A DNA stretch of 64,000 nt from Paenibacillus sp. FSL M7-0420 (GTDB lineage Bacteria; Bacillota; Bacilli; Paenibacillales; Paenibacillaceae): contig NZ_JBBOCJ010000001.1 in assembly GCF_038002345.1 (NCBI RefSeq), positions 5,518,001 to 5,582,000 of the forward strand, in the 5' to 3' direction. Every line of letters begins with the position of its first letter. The first letter of the stretch is position 1. A model generated the notes under the pieces. That model saw only the letters and a program-made list of their open reading frames with translations, was not told the origin of the DNA and ran no database searches. A program made the position numbers and the translations under genes. Below, piece after piece: positions 16,960 through 27,775 of the stretch.

Positions 16960-17352
16960 ATGTCTGTAATCAGGCGTCTATTCTCATGGAAAATATCTAG
17001 TCCGGTATTATCGGGTTTAATCCGCTCGTTCCTGTGGATGATGCTGGGTGCGTTCATCCTCTCCCTCCTGCTCTGGGGCAGTGGACTGCAGGAACAGGAT
17101 CTCACCATGTACACCTACATTGTGCACGGCGTCGCTGCCGCATTCGGAGGCTTGACCGCAGGCAGCAGGGCCCTCCGCAAAGGCTGGTACCAGGGCGCAC
17201 TCACCGGCTTGCTATACGGACTGGCTGTGCTGCTGATTGGATTTCTGGCTCTTGACAGTTCGCCGGGGGGAATAGACTTCCTGTGGGTTCTGGCGGCTGC
17301 AGGCATTAGCGCACTTGGAGGAATGTTTGGAGTTAATTTACAGAAATCCTAA
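16960..17352 (+). CDS. TIGR04086 family membrane protein (YrzE-like)
   Basis: 130 residues with four hydrophobic segments (about 22-42, 52-72, 78-98, 104-124) and conserved Gly-rich turns (HGVAAAFGGLTAGSRA, GALTGLLYGLAVLLIG). This is the TIGR04086 family, represented by YrzE, which in Bacillus subtilis lies beside yajC/tgt as here. The function is unknown. A GGGGG ribosome binding site lies about 7 nt before the ATG. Confidence 0.82.
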   Translation: MSVIRRLFSWKISSPVLSGLIRSFLWMMLGAFILSLLLWGSGLQEQDLTMYTYIVHGVAAAFGGLTAGSRALRKGWYQGALTGLLYGLAVLLIGFLALDSSPGGIDFLWVLAAAGISALGGMFGVNLQKS

Positions 17353-17451
17353 TTAATATAATTTTCGAAAATTGAAACCTTCCCTTGAAAATATGGTACA
17401 CTACCTATGTCTGACTTCATATGAGCGATTATCAAGGAGGCTTCGAATGCT

Positions 17452-18291
17452 TTGCTGTACCAATCCATGAATCTTGTAGTAGTATATACCGTTGCCATTG
17501 TTGTGATCTTAATCTGGATCGGCGCACGGCGCAATCCGCTGATGGCCTTAGTTGAAATCGGGAGAGAGCTGCTGAGATCCTATAAATTCACACTCATAAT
17601 TATAGGAATGTTCAGCATTCTTGCCCTGAATAAATATGAGCTGCAGATCGAAGAAAAGATGCGGCTGACCGCAGATTACACAGGTTTTATCTTCGGCCTG
17701 GAGGGGCATTTCGTCCGGATGGTTCAAGAGCTGTTCTACGCTCCCTGGCTGACACCGGTGATTGTCTTCTTCTATATCTTCATGCTGCAAGCCGTGCTGG
17801 CAGCCTCACTGGGGATCTATCTGCTGGACAAAAACCGTGTGATCCTCTATGCGACCTGCTACACCATTATTCTAACCTATGCTATCGCTATTCCGTTCTA
17901 TCTGTACTTTCCGGTCAATGAGGTATGGTCCTATGCGCCTGCCGGGGTCCGGTTCATCATGCTGGATGTTTTCCCGAGGTTTGAACAGGAATACCGGCCG
18001 CTATCCGGCCTCAATAACTGCTTCCCGAGCCTACATACCGCTATCTCCGTATCCATGGCTCTGCTCGCTTACCGCTCAGGCAACCGCCGCTGGATGGTGA
18101 TCAGTACAATCTCAGCCGTTATTATCGTTTTTGGAATCTTCTATCTCGGCATTCACTGGCTGACCGACATGATTGGCGGCACCCTGCTGGCTGTACTGTC
18201 CACGGCTATCGCCGTACCGCTTGCCAAGCTTACCCTGCGCAGCGGGGAACAGGGCTTGAGAGTGCGGGGCCGGGTCACCAATACACGTTAA
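17452..18291 (+). CDS. PAP2-family membrane phosphatase
   Basis: 279 residues with about six membrane helices. The catalytic halves are visible: FPSLHT at residues 191-196 and GIHWLTD with His235 and Asp239 (HxxxD). The first His lies in the Aur1/inositol-phosphotransferase-like form (FPSLHT) rather than the PSGH of classical PAP2. It probably dephosphorylates or transfers a lipid-linked phosphate at the membrane; the substrate is unknown. The start is uncertain: TTG at 17452 lies 11 nt after AAGGAGG, an ATG at 17446 is out of frame, and the next in-frame ATG is at 17467. Confidence 0.8.
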   Translation: MLYQSMNLVVVYTVAIVVILIWIGARRNPLMALVEIGRELLRSYKFTLIIIGMFSILALNKYELQIEEKMRLTADYTGFIFGLEGHFVRMVQELFYAPWLTPVIVFFYIFMLQAVLAASLGIYLLDKNRVILYATCYTIILTYAIAIPFYLYFPVNEVWSYAPAGVRFIMLDVFPRFEQEYRPLSGLNNCFPSLHTAISVSMALLAYRSGNRRWMVISTISAVIIVFGIFYLGIHWLTDMIGGTLLAVLSTAIAVPLAKLTLRSGEQGLRVRGRVTNTR

Positions 18292-18316
18292 GGCCCTCAA
18301 TTCGCATATGGCGTAT

Positions 18317-18358
18317 AAAAAAAATCGGCGTTCTCTCCTAAGAGAAACGCCGATTTTT
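18317..18358. terminator. Bidirectional terminator between PAP2 gene and yajC
   Basis: AAAAAAAATCGGCGTT, loop, AACGCCGATTTTT. The stem, flanked by A and T runs, works in both directions for the convergent genes. Confidence 0.88.
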
Positions 18359-18380
18359 ATGTAATTAAGCAGAGAGACTA

Positions 18381-18698
18381 TTACATCTTGTCTTCTACTT
18401 CCACAACTGCGTGACTGATCGAGCCCCGGTCAAACGTCAATCGGGTCACATCATTAACCCGCAGAATAACGATGTCATCCGAAATCTCCATGATCGTTCC
18501 GTGCAGACCGCCGATGGTAACGACCTTATCGCCCTTCTTGAGCGCTTTGAGCATTCCGTTACGTGCCTTGGTCTTCTTCTGCTGCGGACGAATCAGCAGG
18601 AAGTAGAACACGACAAACATCAGTACAAAAGGGCCTACAAGACCCAGAATACTGCCTCCGCCGCCGCCTGAACCTGCTGCCATATAAAACTGTGACAT
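18381..18698 (-). CDS. yajC: Preprotein translocase accessory subunit YajC
   Basis: 105 residues: a single N-terminal membrane helix (GLVGPFVLMFVVFYFLLIRPQ) followed by the conserved QQKKTKARNGMLKALKKGD and VTIGGLHGTI. YajC binds SecDF and SecYEG. It is the last gene of the tgt-yajC run (45-bp gap) and ends at the bidirectional terminator 18317-18358. Confidence 0.95.
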   Translation of the reverse strand: MSQFYMAAGSGGGGGSILGLVGPFVLMFVVFYFLLIRPQQKKTKARNGMLKALKKGDKVVTIGGLHGTIMEISDDIVILRVNDVTRLTFDRGSISHAVVEVEDKM

Positions 18699-18743
18699 AT
18701 CATTTCCCCCCTTTCAAGAATAAACATGAACACTCCGTACTCT

Positions 18744-19901
<1,158 letters not shown>

Positions 19902-20930
19902 TTAATAAATGAACATTGCATCGCCAAAGCTGAAGAACCGGTACTGCTGCTTAATCGCTTCTTCGTATGCGGCGAGAATCAGCTCCCGGCCAGCCAAAGC
20001 GCTTACCAGCATGACCAAGGTTGACTTGGGCAGATGGAAATTGGTGATCAGTGCATTGACGACAGTGAATTCATAACCCGGATAGATAAAAATATCCGTC
20101 CAGCCGCTGCATGCCTCAATCGGCCCGCCCTGGCATTGTCTGCCTACGGTCTCCAGGGTCCGGCAGGAGGTGGTGCCTACAGCTATGATTCTTCCGCCTC
20201 TTGCTCTGGCTTCATTGAGAGCATCCGCTGCTGCCTGCGACAGCTCGAAATACTCGGCATGCATGACATGCTCTTCCACGGTCTCGGCAGACATCGGACG
20301 GAAGGTCCCCAGACCGACATGTAGTGTGACATAGACGATATTCACACCGATGGCTGCAATCTGCTCCAGCAGCTCAGTGGTGAAATGCAGTCCGGCTGTC
20401 GGCGCTGCCGCCGAGCCTTCATGCCGGGCATACACAGTCTGATAACGCTCACGGTCATCCAGGGTTTCCTTGATATAAGGAGGAAGCGGCATGGAGCCGA
20501 GCCTATCCAGAATCTCCTGGAAAATCCCCTGATAAATGAAGCGGAGTGTCCGCCCGCCCATATCTGCTTCATCTTCAATCACGGCACGAAGCTCTTCACT
20601 GAAGACAATGACCGCTCCGGTCTTCAGCTTCTTGCCAGGCTTCACCAGCGCCTCCCAGCGGTCCCCTTCGAGATTCTTAAGCAGCAGGACCTCCGCCTTG
20701 GCTCCGGTATCTTCCTTGACTCCGAACAGTCTGGCGGGAATAACCCGTGTATCATTAAGTACAAGCGTATCGCCCGGGCGGAACTGCCCCAGTATATCCG
20801 TGAAATGACCGTGGTCCAGTTGCCCGCTCTCCTTGTCTACCAGCAGCAGTCTGGATGAACTGCGGTCGGCAAGCGGAGTCTGGGCAATCAGCTCCTCCGG
20901 CAGATTGAAATCATAAAGTTCAACATTCAT
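19902..20930 (-). CDS. queA: S-adenosylmethionine:tRNA ribosyltransferase-isomerase
   Basis: 342 residues. QueA moves the ribosyl part of SAM onto preQ1 in tRNA to make epoxyqueuosine. The N-terminus [18 protein letters not shown] and the blocks [20 protein letters not shown] and HVGLGTFRP are characteristic. It lies in the conserved ruvAB-queA-tgt-yajC order, 17 bp after the SpoIID-like gene. Confidence 0.97.
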   Translation of the reverse strand: MNVELYDFNLPEELIAQTPLADRSSSRLLLVDKESGQLDHGHFTDILGQFRPGDTLVLNDTRVIPARLFGVKEDTGAKAEVLLLKNLEGDRWEALVKPGKKLKTGAVIVFSEELRAVIEDEADMGGRTLRFIYQGIFQEILDRLGSMPLPPYIKETLDDRERYQTVYARHEGSAAAPTAGLHFTTELLEQIAAIGVNIVYVTLHVGLGTFRPMSAETVEEHVMHAEYFELSQAAADALNEARARGGRIIAVGTTSCRTLETVGRQCQGGPIEACSGWTDIFIYPGYEFTVVNALITNFHLPKSTLVMLVSALAGRELILAAYEEAIKQQYRFFSFGDAMFIY

Positions 20931-20947
20931 AATAGGATCTTCATTCC

Positions 20948-23050
20948 TTAATTCTTAATTATAGTAACGTTATTAAAATAGTGTTGCAATATTTGCTTAT
21001 AATCATACCCTTTGTCGGCCATTCCCTTCACGCCCCATTGAGACATGCCGAGTCCGTGCCCATAACCCCAGCCGATGAAATAGAAGCCCGGACTGCCGGT
21101 CACGACTCTGGAGTTCTGATCCGCACCCATCACAACCGTACCGCTGCCGCTGGACGTCACTTGGCCCGAGGCAGACAGCACTCCGGCCGGGCTGGTGCTG
21201 CCGATAGCAGCTGTAGAGCCGTCAGCGCCTAATACAGTATAACTTCCGGCAGGTACAATATCAAACAAGGTGCTAGGCAATCCGCCGAAGGAGGAACGGA
21301 ACAGATCCGGGTACTTCACCTGCAGGATCTGGCCGTTCGCCTTGACCTCCACCGCTCTTCCTGAAGGCCCGCGCCGGGTAACCTCCAGAGTGGTTATAGA
21401 AGAGGGCAGAGTGCCGCTGGTCTTGCCGGCCAGGCTCTTCAGCAGCTCGGCTGAAGAATACGGACCCTTGATCCAGCTGTAGCTGCCGGATTCATAGACC
21501 TGATTCAGCACTACGGCGTTCTGTCCGGGATTCAGCTTGCCTGCCGGAGCAGCACTGCTGTCAACGACAGGCAGCGGCCGGATATTTACATCCTTGGCAG
21601 TGGCTGTGGCAATAGGGAGCCCTGCGGCTGTCTTGCTGCCTGTTAATTTGATGTTATCTTCCCGGGCATAGCCGGAGACGCCGTTGTCCAGCAGTACATA
21701 GTACCACTTCTTAGCCGAGCCCACCGCAGCCACATCCTCTGCGCTGGCCACACTGGTATAGTTGCCGCCGCTGTTCCATACCTCCGACGGATCAGCCGTA
21801 ACGCCGCCGCTGTTCGAGGAGAATACCGCCTCCACAACCTTGCCGCCGCTCTGCAGCACTTCACCTGCGGTTGCATCAACCGCCTTGATGATTGTGGGTG
21901 CTTCTGCACTGATTCCGTTATAGACCTGGCTGAGCGTTGTGTCCACCACATTGGCAACATCGAAGCGGTTCCCCTGGGACAACGCGTAACTGCGTGCCGC
22001 TACAGCCTGGGCCTTCAGCGCCTCTTCCGGCCAGCCGGAGGATACCTCTCCCCCCACTACCGCATACAGATATTGCTCCAGCGGAACCACGTTAATGACA
22101 GACAATGAACCATTCAGGTTGCCAAGCTCCATATCGCCGCGGTAGATCCGCTTGGACCTTTCTGTAAGCATAATTCCCTTATCATTGCCGGACAAGATGA
22201 ACTTCGCGTCACTTCCGGATAACAGATAATGAAAGGCCTGGACTTCGCTGTTGAAATCGAGCCCTGCGTCCATGCGGATCATTACGCCGGGTGCACCCGG
22301 CGCCACAGGCGTCAGAGCAAGCTGAGGAAGCAGCGCAGCTGCCGAAGCAGAGACCGCCGCAAGCTCGCTGTCACTTGACGCCTCTCCTACCCATACCTCG
22401 GTACGCGCACTGCCGCCCTCACCGGATATGAATACCGGCCAGGCATCTAAGCCGGCAGTGGTCAGGCTGCTGACTACCGCCTGGGCTTCCTCAAGTGTAG
22501 CGTAGGAGCCCGCAGACAGATGCTTGGTTCCGGCCACCGCAGGGGTCTGCCCCTCAGGAATCGCCAGACCGGCCTTGAGGACTGCGTTCAGCCCGTTATT
22601 GGCTGCACTCTCACTGGCATAGCCTCCGGTATATAGCTGATATACCTTGGCGCCGCCTCTGGCAGCCATGAAGATCTGCGGCTTATTGGAAGAAGACTGG
22701 AGCTTCTTCGCCGCATCCGCAGCGCTCTGCCAGCTTGGCGTCTCCAGCACCTTCACCCGGAACCCGTCGAGACTGACACGGACCTTGTTCTGGGCCGGAA
22801 CCGACAATAGCGGGCTGCCGCCGGCTGCCGGAAGCAGGCTGAAGCTCTGCTCGGACTGCAGGGTTACCAGCGGTACGGTAGATTTATATTTGCTGCCAAT
22901 ATCGGCATACAGTGCAACCCGGATCGACCCGCCGGAATCGGCACGGGCGTGATCAGCCGGAATGAGCAGACTGCCTGCCGCAAGCAATGCAGCCAGCGCC
23001 CCCCGGCCCAGCAGCCCGATTCCTGTTGTTGTCCACTTCGCAAGTTTCAT
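20948..23050 (-). CDS. SpoIID/LytB-domain secreted protein with SPOR-like repeats
   Basis: 700 residues with a signal peptide (hydrophobic [17 protein letters not shown], then a cleavage region near AHARA). Residues about 115-205 hold two SPOR-like units ([19 protein letters not shown] and [19 protein letters not shown]), a peptidoglycan-glycan binding fold. The SpoIID domain follows, with [20 protein letters not shown], where the Glu matches the lytic transglycosylase catalytic residue of SpoIID, and the C-terminal [11 protein letters not shown] block. An SH3-like region lies around 485-540. It probably cuts or remodels denuded glycan strands at the cell or spore wall. It sits between ruvB and queA, where Bacillus subtilis has no such gene. 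Whether it is the sporulation SpoIID proper is uncertain. Confidence 0.85.
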   Translation of the reverse strand: MKLAKWTTTGIGLLGRGALAALLAAGSLLIPADHARADSGGSIRVALYADIGSKYKSTVPLVTLQSEQSFSLLPAAGGSPLLSVPAQNKVRVSLDGFRVKVLETPSWQSAADAAKKLQSSSNKPQIFMAARGGAKVYQLYTGGYASESAANNGLNAVLKAGLAIPEGQTPAVAGTKHLSAGSYATLEEAQAVVSSLTTAGLDAWPVFISGEGGSARTEVWVGEASSDSELAAVSASAAALLPQLALTPVAPGAPGVMIRMDAGLDFNSEVQAFHYLLSGSDAKFILSGNDKGIMLTERSKRIYRGDMELGNLNGSLSVINVVPLEQYLYAVVGGEVSSGWPEEALKAQAVAARSYALSQGNRFDVANVVDTTLSQVYNGISAEAPTIIKAVDATAGEVLQSGGKVVEAVFSSNSGGVTADPSEVWNSGGNYTSVASAEDVAAVGSAKKWYYVLLDNGVSGYAREDNIKLTGSKTAAGLPIATATAKDVNIRPLPVVDSSAAPAGKLNPGQNAVVLNQVYESGSYSWIKGPYSSAELLKSLAGKTSGTLPSSITTLEVTRRGPSGRAVEVKANGQILQVKYPDLFRSSFGGLPSTLFDIVPAGSYTVLGADGSTAAIGSTSPAGVLSASGQVTSSGSGTVVMGADQNSRVVTGSPGFYFIGWGYGHGLGMSQWGVKGMADKGYDYKQILQHYFNNVTIIKN

Positions 23051-23144
23051 TGTAGGCCTCCTAAAAAGTATTAGTGATACATCCGCTTCGTGTGTAGCCC
23101 AAACAATACGTAAGATGTTGTACTATGGGCAGGATTCTCAGTAA

Positions 23145-24152
23145 TCAGTTAGGCTGCGGAGGAAGCGGAAGGCCAAGATGATGATAGGCCGCAGGCGTAA
23201 CAATGCGCCCTCGCGGCGTACGCTGCAGGAAACCGATCTGCAGCAGATAAGGCTCGTATACATCCTCAATGGTCTGGCTCTCTTCACCTATCGTAGCAGC
23301 GATGGTATCCAGCCCGACAGGACCGCCCCGGAAGGAGCTGATCATGGATTGCAGCATCTTATGGTCAATGCTGTCCAGTCCCCGGGGGTCCACCTGGAGC
23401 ATCTTCAGCGATTCGGCAGCAATCTCCGGGGTGATAATCCCGTCACCCCGGACCTGAGCGTAATCGCGTACCCGCTTCAGAAGACGGTTGGCAATCCGCG
23501 GTGTCCCCCGGGCCCGCAGGGCAATCTCTTCCGCTGCATCGCCCAGAATCTCAATACCCAGCAGTTCAGCATTGCGCGCCACGATGAAGCTTAGTTCATC
23601 GATAGTGTAATACTCCAGCCGGCTGACCACTCCGAAGCGGTCACGCAGCGGAGCAGACAGCAGTCCCGCACGTGTCGTCGCCCCAATGAGCGTGAAAGGC
23701 GGCAGGTCCAGCCGGACCGACCGTGCGCTTGGCCCCTTACCTATCATGATATCCAGCGCGAAATCCTCCATCGCCGGATACATGACCTCCTCCACCGTCC
23801 GGTGCAGACGGTGAATCTCGTCAATGAACAGCACATCGCCTTCCTGAAGGTTCGTCAGCAGTGCTGCCAGATCGCCGGGCCGTTCAATCGCCGGACCGGA
23901 GGTGGTCCGCAGATTGACACCCAGCTCGTTGGCAATAATATTGGCCAGCGTCGTCTTGCCGAGACCCGGAGGCCCGTACAGCAGCACATGATCCAGTGCT
24001 TCACTGCGCATCTTCGCCGCTTCTATATATATTTTCAGGTTCTCTTTCACCTGGTTCTGGCCGATATATTCACCCAGATAACGGGGGCGCAGACTTAATT
24101 CCACCGCCTGCTCGTCCATCATCAGATTAGCCGATATAATCCGGTCATCCAT
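23145..24152 (-). CDS. ruvB: Holliday junction branch-migration ATPase RuvB
   Basis: 335 residues. The AAA+ motor of the RuvAB complex: Walker [10 protein letters not shown], Walker [10 protein letters not shown], sensor [18 protein letters not shown], and a C-terminal winged helix ending with [16 protein letters not shown]. It is 26 bp downstream of ruvA in one transcript. Confidence 0.98.
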   Translation of the reverse strand: MDDRIISANLMMDEQAVELSLRPRYLGEYIGQNQVKENLKIYIEAAKMRSEALDHVLLYGPPGLGKTTLANIIANELGVNLRTTSGPAIERPGDLAALLTNLQEGDVLFIDEIHRLHRTVEEVMYPAMEDFALDIMIGKGPSARSVRLDLPPFTLIGATTRAGLLSAPLRDRFGVVSRLEYYTIDELSFIVARNAELLGIEILGDAAEEIALRARGTPRIANRLLKRVRDYAQVRGDGIITPEIAAESLKMLQVDPRGLDSIDHKMLQSMISSFRGGPVGLDTIAATIGEESQTIEDVYEPYLLQIGFLQRTPRGRIVTPAAYHHLGLPLPPQPN

Positions 24153-24178
24153 TCTTCCTCACTCCGTTCTTCAGGGAC

Positions 24179-24802
24179 CTATTTGGCGGTATACAGCAGC
24201 CCCAGCGCCTTCTTCATCAGCACATCAACCGGTCCGGCATCCGTGCCTTCCTGCTTCATCTTCAGATACACCCTGTCCAGCTCGGCATCGGTGTAACCGA
24301 GCGCCTTCAGCGCATCCCTGGCTTCTTCCCACGGCAGCGCCTCTGCCTTGCTCTGCGCTTCAGCCGCTACTGCGAACAATCCCGTCTGCAGGGCTGCCCC
24401 GCCGAAGCCGTCCAGCTTGTCCTTCAGATCCAGAATCATCCGCTGCGCCGTCTTCTTGCCGATCCCCGGCAGCTTCGTCAGGAAGGTGATATTCTCCTGA
24501 TAGATGGCCGCGATCAGCTGGTCCGGCGTTCCGCCGGTCAGAATGCCCAGCGCAACGCGCGGGCCGATGCCCGATACCTCAATCAGCTTGCGGAACAGCC
24601 GCTGCTCCTCGCGCGACGGGAATCCGAACAGCAGTGTAGCATCCTCGCGGGTCTGATAATGAATGAACACAGTCACCGGACCCTCTGTCTTGGCAAAAGC
24701 ATACGGGTTCGGGCAGAATACTCGGTACCCTACGCCCTGTACATCCAGCACAACATATTCCGGCTCCAAATGGGCAACCGGCCCTCTAAGAAAATCTATC
24801 AT
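24179..24802 (-). CDS. ruvA: Holliday junction DNA-binding protein RuvA
   Basis: 207 residues: N-terminal OB fold (MIDFLRGPVAHLEPEYVVLD), two helix-hairpin-helix motifs (VSGIGPRVALGIL and LPGIGKKTAQRMI) and a C-terminal domain III that contacts RuvB. It overlaps the ruvC stop by 4 nt, implying translational coupling. Confidence 0.97.
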   Translation of the reverse strand: MIDFLRGPVAHLEPEYVVLDVQGVGYRVFCPNPYAFAKTEGPVTVFIHYQTREDATLLFGFPSREEQRLFRKLIEVSGIGPRVALGILTGGTPDQLIAAIYQENITFLTKLPGIGKKTAQRMILDLKDKLDGFGGAALQTGLFAVAAEAQSKAEALPWEEARDALKALGYTDAELDRVYLKMKQEGTDAGPVDVLMKKALGLLYTAK

Positions 24803-25302
24803 TTTCGCAATACCTCATTTAATTTGGAATTAAGACTCACAGAATGGGCATGGCATACCGCCACCGCCAGCGCATCCGCCACATCATCGGGCTTCGGCAC
24901 AGCCGTCAGCTTCAGCAGCAGCTTAACCATCTCCTGCACCTGCTTCTTCTCCGCCTTGCCGTAACCGACTACAGCCTGCTTCACCATCATCGGGGTGTAT
25001 TCCGCCACCGGAAGCCCGCGCTGCACGGCTGCCAGAATCAGCACCCCGCGTGCCTGCGCCACCGGCAGAGCCGTGGTCACATTGCGGCTGAAGAACAGTT
25101 TCTCTACCGCTACCGCGTCCGGCTTATATTTATCAATCAGCTGCACCATGCCTTCATAGACATGCAGCAGACGCTCTTCTTCCGGGGTATGTGCCTCTGT
25201 CTGGATGCAGCCGTATTGGACCGGTGTTAATTTGTTGCCGACCTTATCGACAAAGCCAAAGCCGACAATCGCCAGCCCCGGGTCAATCCCCAAAATGCGC
25301 AA
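24799..25302 (-). CDS. ruvC: Holliday junction resolvase RuvC
   Basis: 167 residues from the TTG at 25300-25302, 9 nt after GAGGAG; the frame is open 23 codons further, but family members start at this RILGIDPG. Catalytic acids are visible: Asp in GIDPG, Glu in VEKLFFSRN and the Asp pair in KPDDVADALAVA. RuvC cuts the junction moved by RuvAB. Bacillus subtilis lacks ruvC and uses RecU, so its presence here marks the Paenibacillus-like branch. Confidence 0.95.
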   Translation of the reverse strand: MRILGIDPGLAIVGFGFVDKVGNKLTPVQYGCIQTEAHTPEEERLLHVYEGMVQLIDKYKPDAVAVEKLFFSRNVTTALPVAQARGVLILAAVQRGLPVAEYTPMMVKQAVVGYGKAEKKQVQEMVKLLLKLTAVPKPDDVADALAVAVCHAHSVSLNSKLNEVLRK

Positions 25303-25373
25303 GATCCTTCTCTCTCCTCTATGCCCGGGCGGATACTCCGGCCCTAAAGCGAACATATGTATTCCTTCCACCC

Positions 25374-25404
25374 ATTATAGCAAAAAAAATTCCCCGGGAG
25401 ACAA
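25374..25404 (-). promoter_or_regulatory. Extended -10 promoter of ruvCAB
   Basis: Minus strand: TTGTCT (25404-25399), 19-bp spacer, TGC plus TATAAT (25379-25374). The extended -10 (TGnTATAAT) compensates for the long spacer. The -35 lies inside the bofC terminator stem. Confidence 0.55.
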
Positions 25405-25424
25405 AAAGTTTGTCCCCGGGGAAA
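25382..25424 (-). terminator. Terminator downstream of bofC
   Basis: Minus strand: TTCCCCGGGGACAAAC, loop, a TCCCGGGGAA arm and TTTTTTTG. The strong stem and eight-T tail separate bofC from ruvC. Confidence 0.85.
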
Positions 25425-25445
25425 TGAAACATGCATAACACAACA

Positions 25446-25478
25446 AAGACCCGCAGGCACCTGCGTGCCACGAGTCTT
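25446..25478 (-). terminator. Second hairpin after bofC
   Basis: An imperfect stem AAGACTCGTGGCA...GGGTCTT in the minus transcript, followed by TGTTGTG. The T tract is weak; it may be a backup terminator or a processing site. Confidence 0.4.
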
Positions 25479-25505
25479 CATGATACTAACTCTATAGTCT
25501 CTCCC

Positions 25506-26252
25506 TCACTCCGCATGCATCACCTGTTCAGAGGAATCACGCGCATAGTCGCTGAAGGTGGAGAGCACGCTGTTGTACTCCTCCAGATCCTGCACCCGGA
25601 TGCCCTGATGAAGCTGCTCCCAGATGCCCTTGGGCAGAGAGGATTTGATGGAGCCCATGTCCATCTGGAAAAAGGTCTTCATCACCCGCTCCGCTTCGGG
25701 CGGGCCTTGGAACAAGGTCAGGTTGCCCTGCTCGTCCACTCCGAAGTAGGCTTCCTTCTTGGTCAGCGGCGACAGATCATTGACCCGCTGCTCCAGCCAT
25801 AGATCCCCTTCCCGGCTGAGCCAGCCGCTCCAGCCCGCATGCCGGACTATAAGCTCCTTAAGCTGGGCCGGGGTCTGCTTGCCGGGCAGGGTCTGCACCT
25901 CTTCACCAGCTACATAGAGGGTCTTGAGATGCACCGTTCTGCTAATGGCTTCCTTGCCCACAGCCTTCAGCAGCTCTTGACTATTCATCACGGCAGCATC
26001 CACTTCGGCATCATCGTCTGTATGGTTATATACGGCGGCTACAGCCGGTAAGCTGCTTCCGGGTTCCAGATTCCGCCCTGCGCTTCCGCTCAGGAATGAC
26101 GAAGATTTAAGCAGCGTACTGATCTCTTCCGGAACCTGCATGCCGCGCCAGGCGAGCAACGTCAGTACGAGGCATGCCGCACCAACCCAGGGAGCTTTTT
26201 TCCAGCGTCTCCACCGCCGCCACAATTGTTTTTTCAGGCGAAAAGCATTCAC
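25506..26252 (-). CDS. bofC: Bypass-of-forespore protein BofC
   Basis: 248 residues from the GTG at 26250-26252, 6 nt after AAGGG. A positively charged N-terminus (KKQLWRRWRRWKK) and one membrane segment (VGAACLVLTLLAW) indicate export across the forespore membrane. The C-terminal part (YFGVDEQGNLTLFQGPP then IWEQLHQGIRVQDLEEYNSV) matches the BofC C-terminal domain. BofC restrains SpoIVB in the SigK checkpoint of sporulation. It is adjacent to the ruv genes as in Bacillus. The SigG-like promoter at 26280-26309 fits the forespore expression known for bofC. Confidence 0.82.
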   Translation of the reverse strand: MNAFRLKKQLWRRWRRWKKAPWVGAACLVLTLLAWRGMQVPEEISTLLKSSSFLSGSAGRNLEPGSSLPAVAAVYNHTDDDAEVDAAVMNSQELLKAVGKEAISRTVHLKTLYVAGEEVQTLPGKQTPAQLKELIVRHAGWSGWLSREGDLWLEQRVNDLSPLTKKEAYFGVDEQGNLTLFQGPPEAERVMKTFFQMDMGSIKSSLPKGIWEQLHQGIRVQDLEEYNSVLSTFSDYARDSSEQVMHAE

Positions 26253-26279
26253 GTTAATCCCTTCATTCTGCTTTTTTCC

Positions 26280-26309
26280 TATTGTGACCTGTGAAGGGAT
26301 CATTTATGC
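26280..26309 (-). promoter_or_regulatory. SigG-type promoter of bofC
   Basis: Minus strand: GCATA (26309-26305), 18-bp spacer, CACAATA (26286-26280). The SigG pattern is GHATR, 18 bp, CATnHTA, and only the third -10 base differs. The predicted start near 26273 gives a 20-nt leader with the AAGGG site. Confidence 0.6.
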
Positions 26310-26340
26310 GTAAATGCTTGAAATTCATCCCAGCCTGAAT

Positions 26341-27582
26341 CTAATCCGTGAGCTGCGGATTCTCAATTGCTCCAAGGAACAGCACGACCCCGGTCTGCGT
26401 ATCCCTGATCATGAACAGGAACGGCCGGTTGACATTCATTTCAAAGGGCGCATCTACAGGGGGCGCTGATCCGGCGCGCATATCAATGACAGTGGAAGCC
26501 GCCGCCTCCGTTCCCCGCTCGTTCACATCGATATATGTTTTGTGGATGACCTGCTCGAAGTAGATCGGGCTGTCCAAATCTGCCAGCAGGGAGAAATCCC
26601 CCCGGCTCGGATCAAAGGCCAGCTTCACACCCAGTGTCTGCAGGACCTTGGAGAGTTCTGTGCCATAGCTGGCCGTGAACCTTGGCAGCCAGAGCGTCCC
26701 CCGGGAACTGGAGAAACCCTTATCCAGTAGCAGAGTCCCCTGCTCCAGATGACCCACAAGCTCCGCGAGAGAAGATGGCTCACCCGGAAGGACCACGACC
26801 ATCTCCAGCTCTCCCTCTCCGTAGGGAAGCTTAACCGCCTGCCAACCGTCATGAGCTGCATACTCGAACATACCGCTCCGCTTCATCATCATCACCTGCA
26901 CTGCCGGTCCGTCCGGAGGATAAAAGTCCGCCTGCTTCGTAGCCTGTTCCTCGAACACATCCGTCCAGGCACCTTGGAAATACAGCGCATTGACAAGGAC
27001 GGCAACAGCCTGCGGTCCTGGCGGCTCCGTGAGCATCTCCTGAATCTTGTCCCCCGTATGGTCTGCCACCCATCCGTTAATCTCCTTCACAGACTTCTCT
27101 GCCGACAGGTCCGTAGTCTTAATCTGCGCGTCATAGAAATCCTCACCGGTCTTGAGATAGTCCCTGCGCAGCGTCAGACCCTTCATACCCCAGACCGAAT
27201 TCGCGATCTTCAGCTCCCCGCCCGTTCCTCCATGACTCATGAGCTTCATTAATAACTGATGGCCGGTATTCAGCTTCTGCCGTTCATCCGGCGCATAGCC
27301 CAGCAGCTTCCCCAGCTCCTCTGCCGTCTCTCCGGCACTGCCGTTATAGGCCAGGGCCAGAGCGGCAGCAACACTGTACGGGGATATCGTCAGGTTCCCG
27401 CTCCCTTGCTTCCATAACTGGCTGAACAGCTTCACACCCAGCCGGTTGCTGCTGTCCGTCAGACGCGAACCGAGCTCTGCTGCGGCAGCCTGTCTCTCCG
27501 CATAATTCATGCCCGAACCTCCTTCACTGCAGCCGCCCAAGAGCAGCACGGTTAGTATAAGTGCGGATAATCTTCTGCCCAT
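26341..27582 (-). CDS. Serpin-family protease inhibitor, lipoprotein
   Basis: 413 residues, a normal serpin length with a lipoprotein signal peptide (LSALILTVLLLGGCSEGG; lipobox LGGC, Cys at about residue 18). The serpin fold is covered throughout: LTISPYSVAAALALAYNGSAG, VNALYFQGAWTDVFE and the C-terminal VNRPFLFMIRDTQTGVVLFLG. The reactive-loop hinge ERGTEAAASTVID has the small residues of inhibitory serpins, so it should insert and trap a serine or cysteine protease. The scissile bond, about 17 residues after the hinge Glu, falls near MRAGS. It is displayed on the outer face of the membrane. It lies downstream of nothing obvious and ends 88 bp before the bofC start. Confidence 0.92.
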   Translation of the reverse strand: MGRRLSALILTVLLLGGCSEGGSGMNYAERQAAAAELGSRLTDSSNRLGVKLFSQLWKQGSGNLTISPYSVAAALALAYNGSAGETAEELGKLLGYAPDERQKLNTGHQLLMKLMSHGGTGGELKIANSVWGMKGLTLRRDYLKTGEDFYDAQIKTTDLSAEKSVKEINGWVADHTGDKIQEMLTEPPGPQAVAVLVNALYFQGAWTDVFEEQATKQADFYPPDGPAVQVMMMKRSGMFEYAAHDGWQAVKLPYGEGELEMVVVLPGEPSSLAELVGHLEQGTLLLDKGFSSSRGTLWLPRFTASYGTELSKVLQTLGVKLAFDPSRGDFSLLADLDSPIYFEQVIHKTYIDVNERGTEAAASTVIDMRAGSAPPVDAPFEMNVNRPFLFMIRDTQTGVVLFLGAIENPQLTD

Positions 27583-27718
27583 GCCAATCTCCTCCCTGTA
27601 TCTCCGTAACCTCTCTACCCACTGACGCTGCGGATTGGGAAAAGTTGCAAATTCTTAGCGGCAGGCATCCAAAATTGCTATTCATTATATTGAAGGCTTA
27701 TCTTTCTATGCCATCATT

Positions 27719-27727
27719 TGCTATACT
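27719..27727 (+). promoter_or_regulatory. Possible extended -10 promoter of fabV
   Basis: TGCTATACT, an extended -10 element, lies about 48 bp before the fabV start. No good -35 is visible 17 bp upstream. Confidence 0.35.
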
Positions 27728-27775
27728 CTATATTAACGAAAAAAGTTAAAAACTAAAACAAAGGGGATATCCTTG

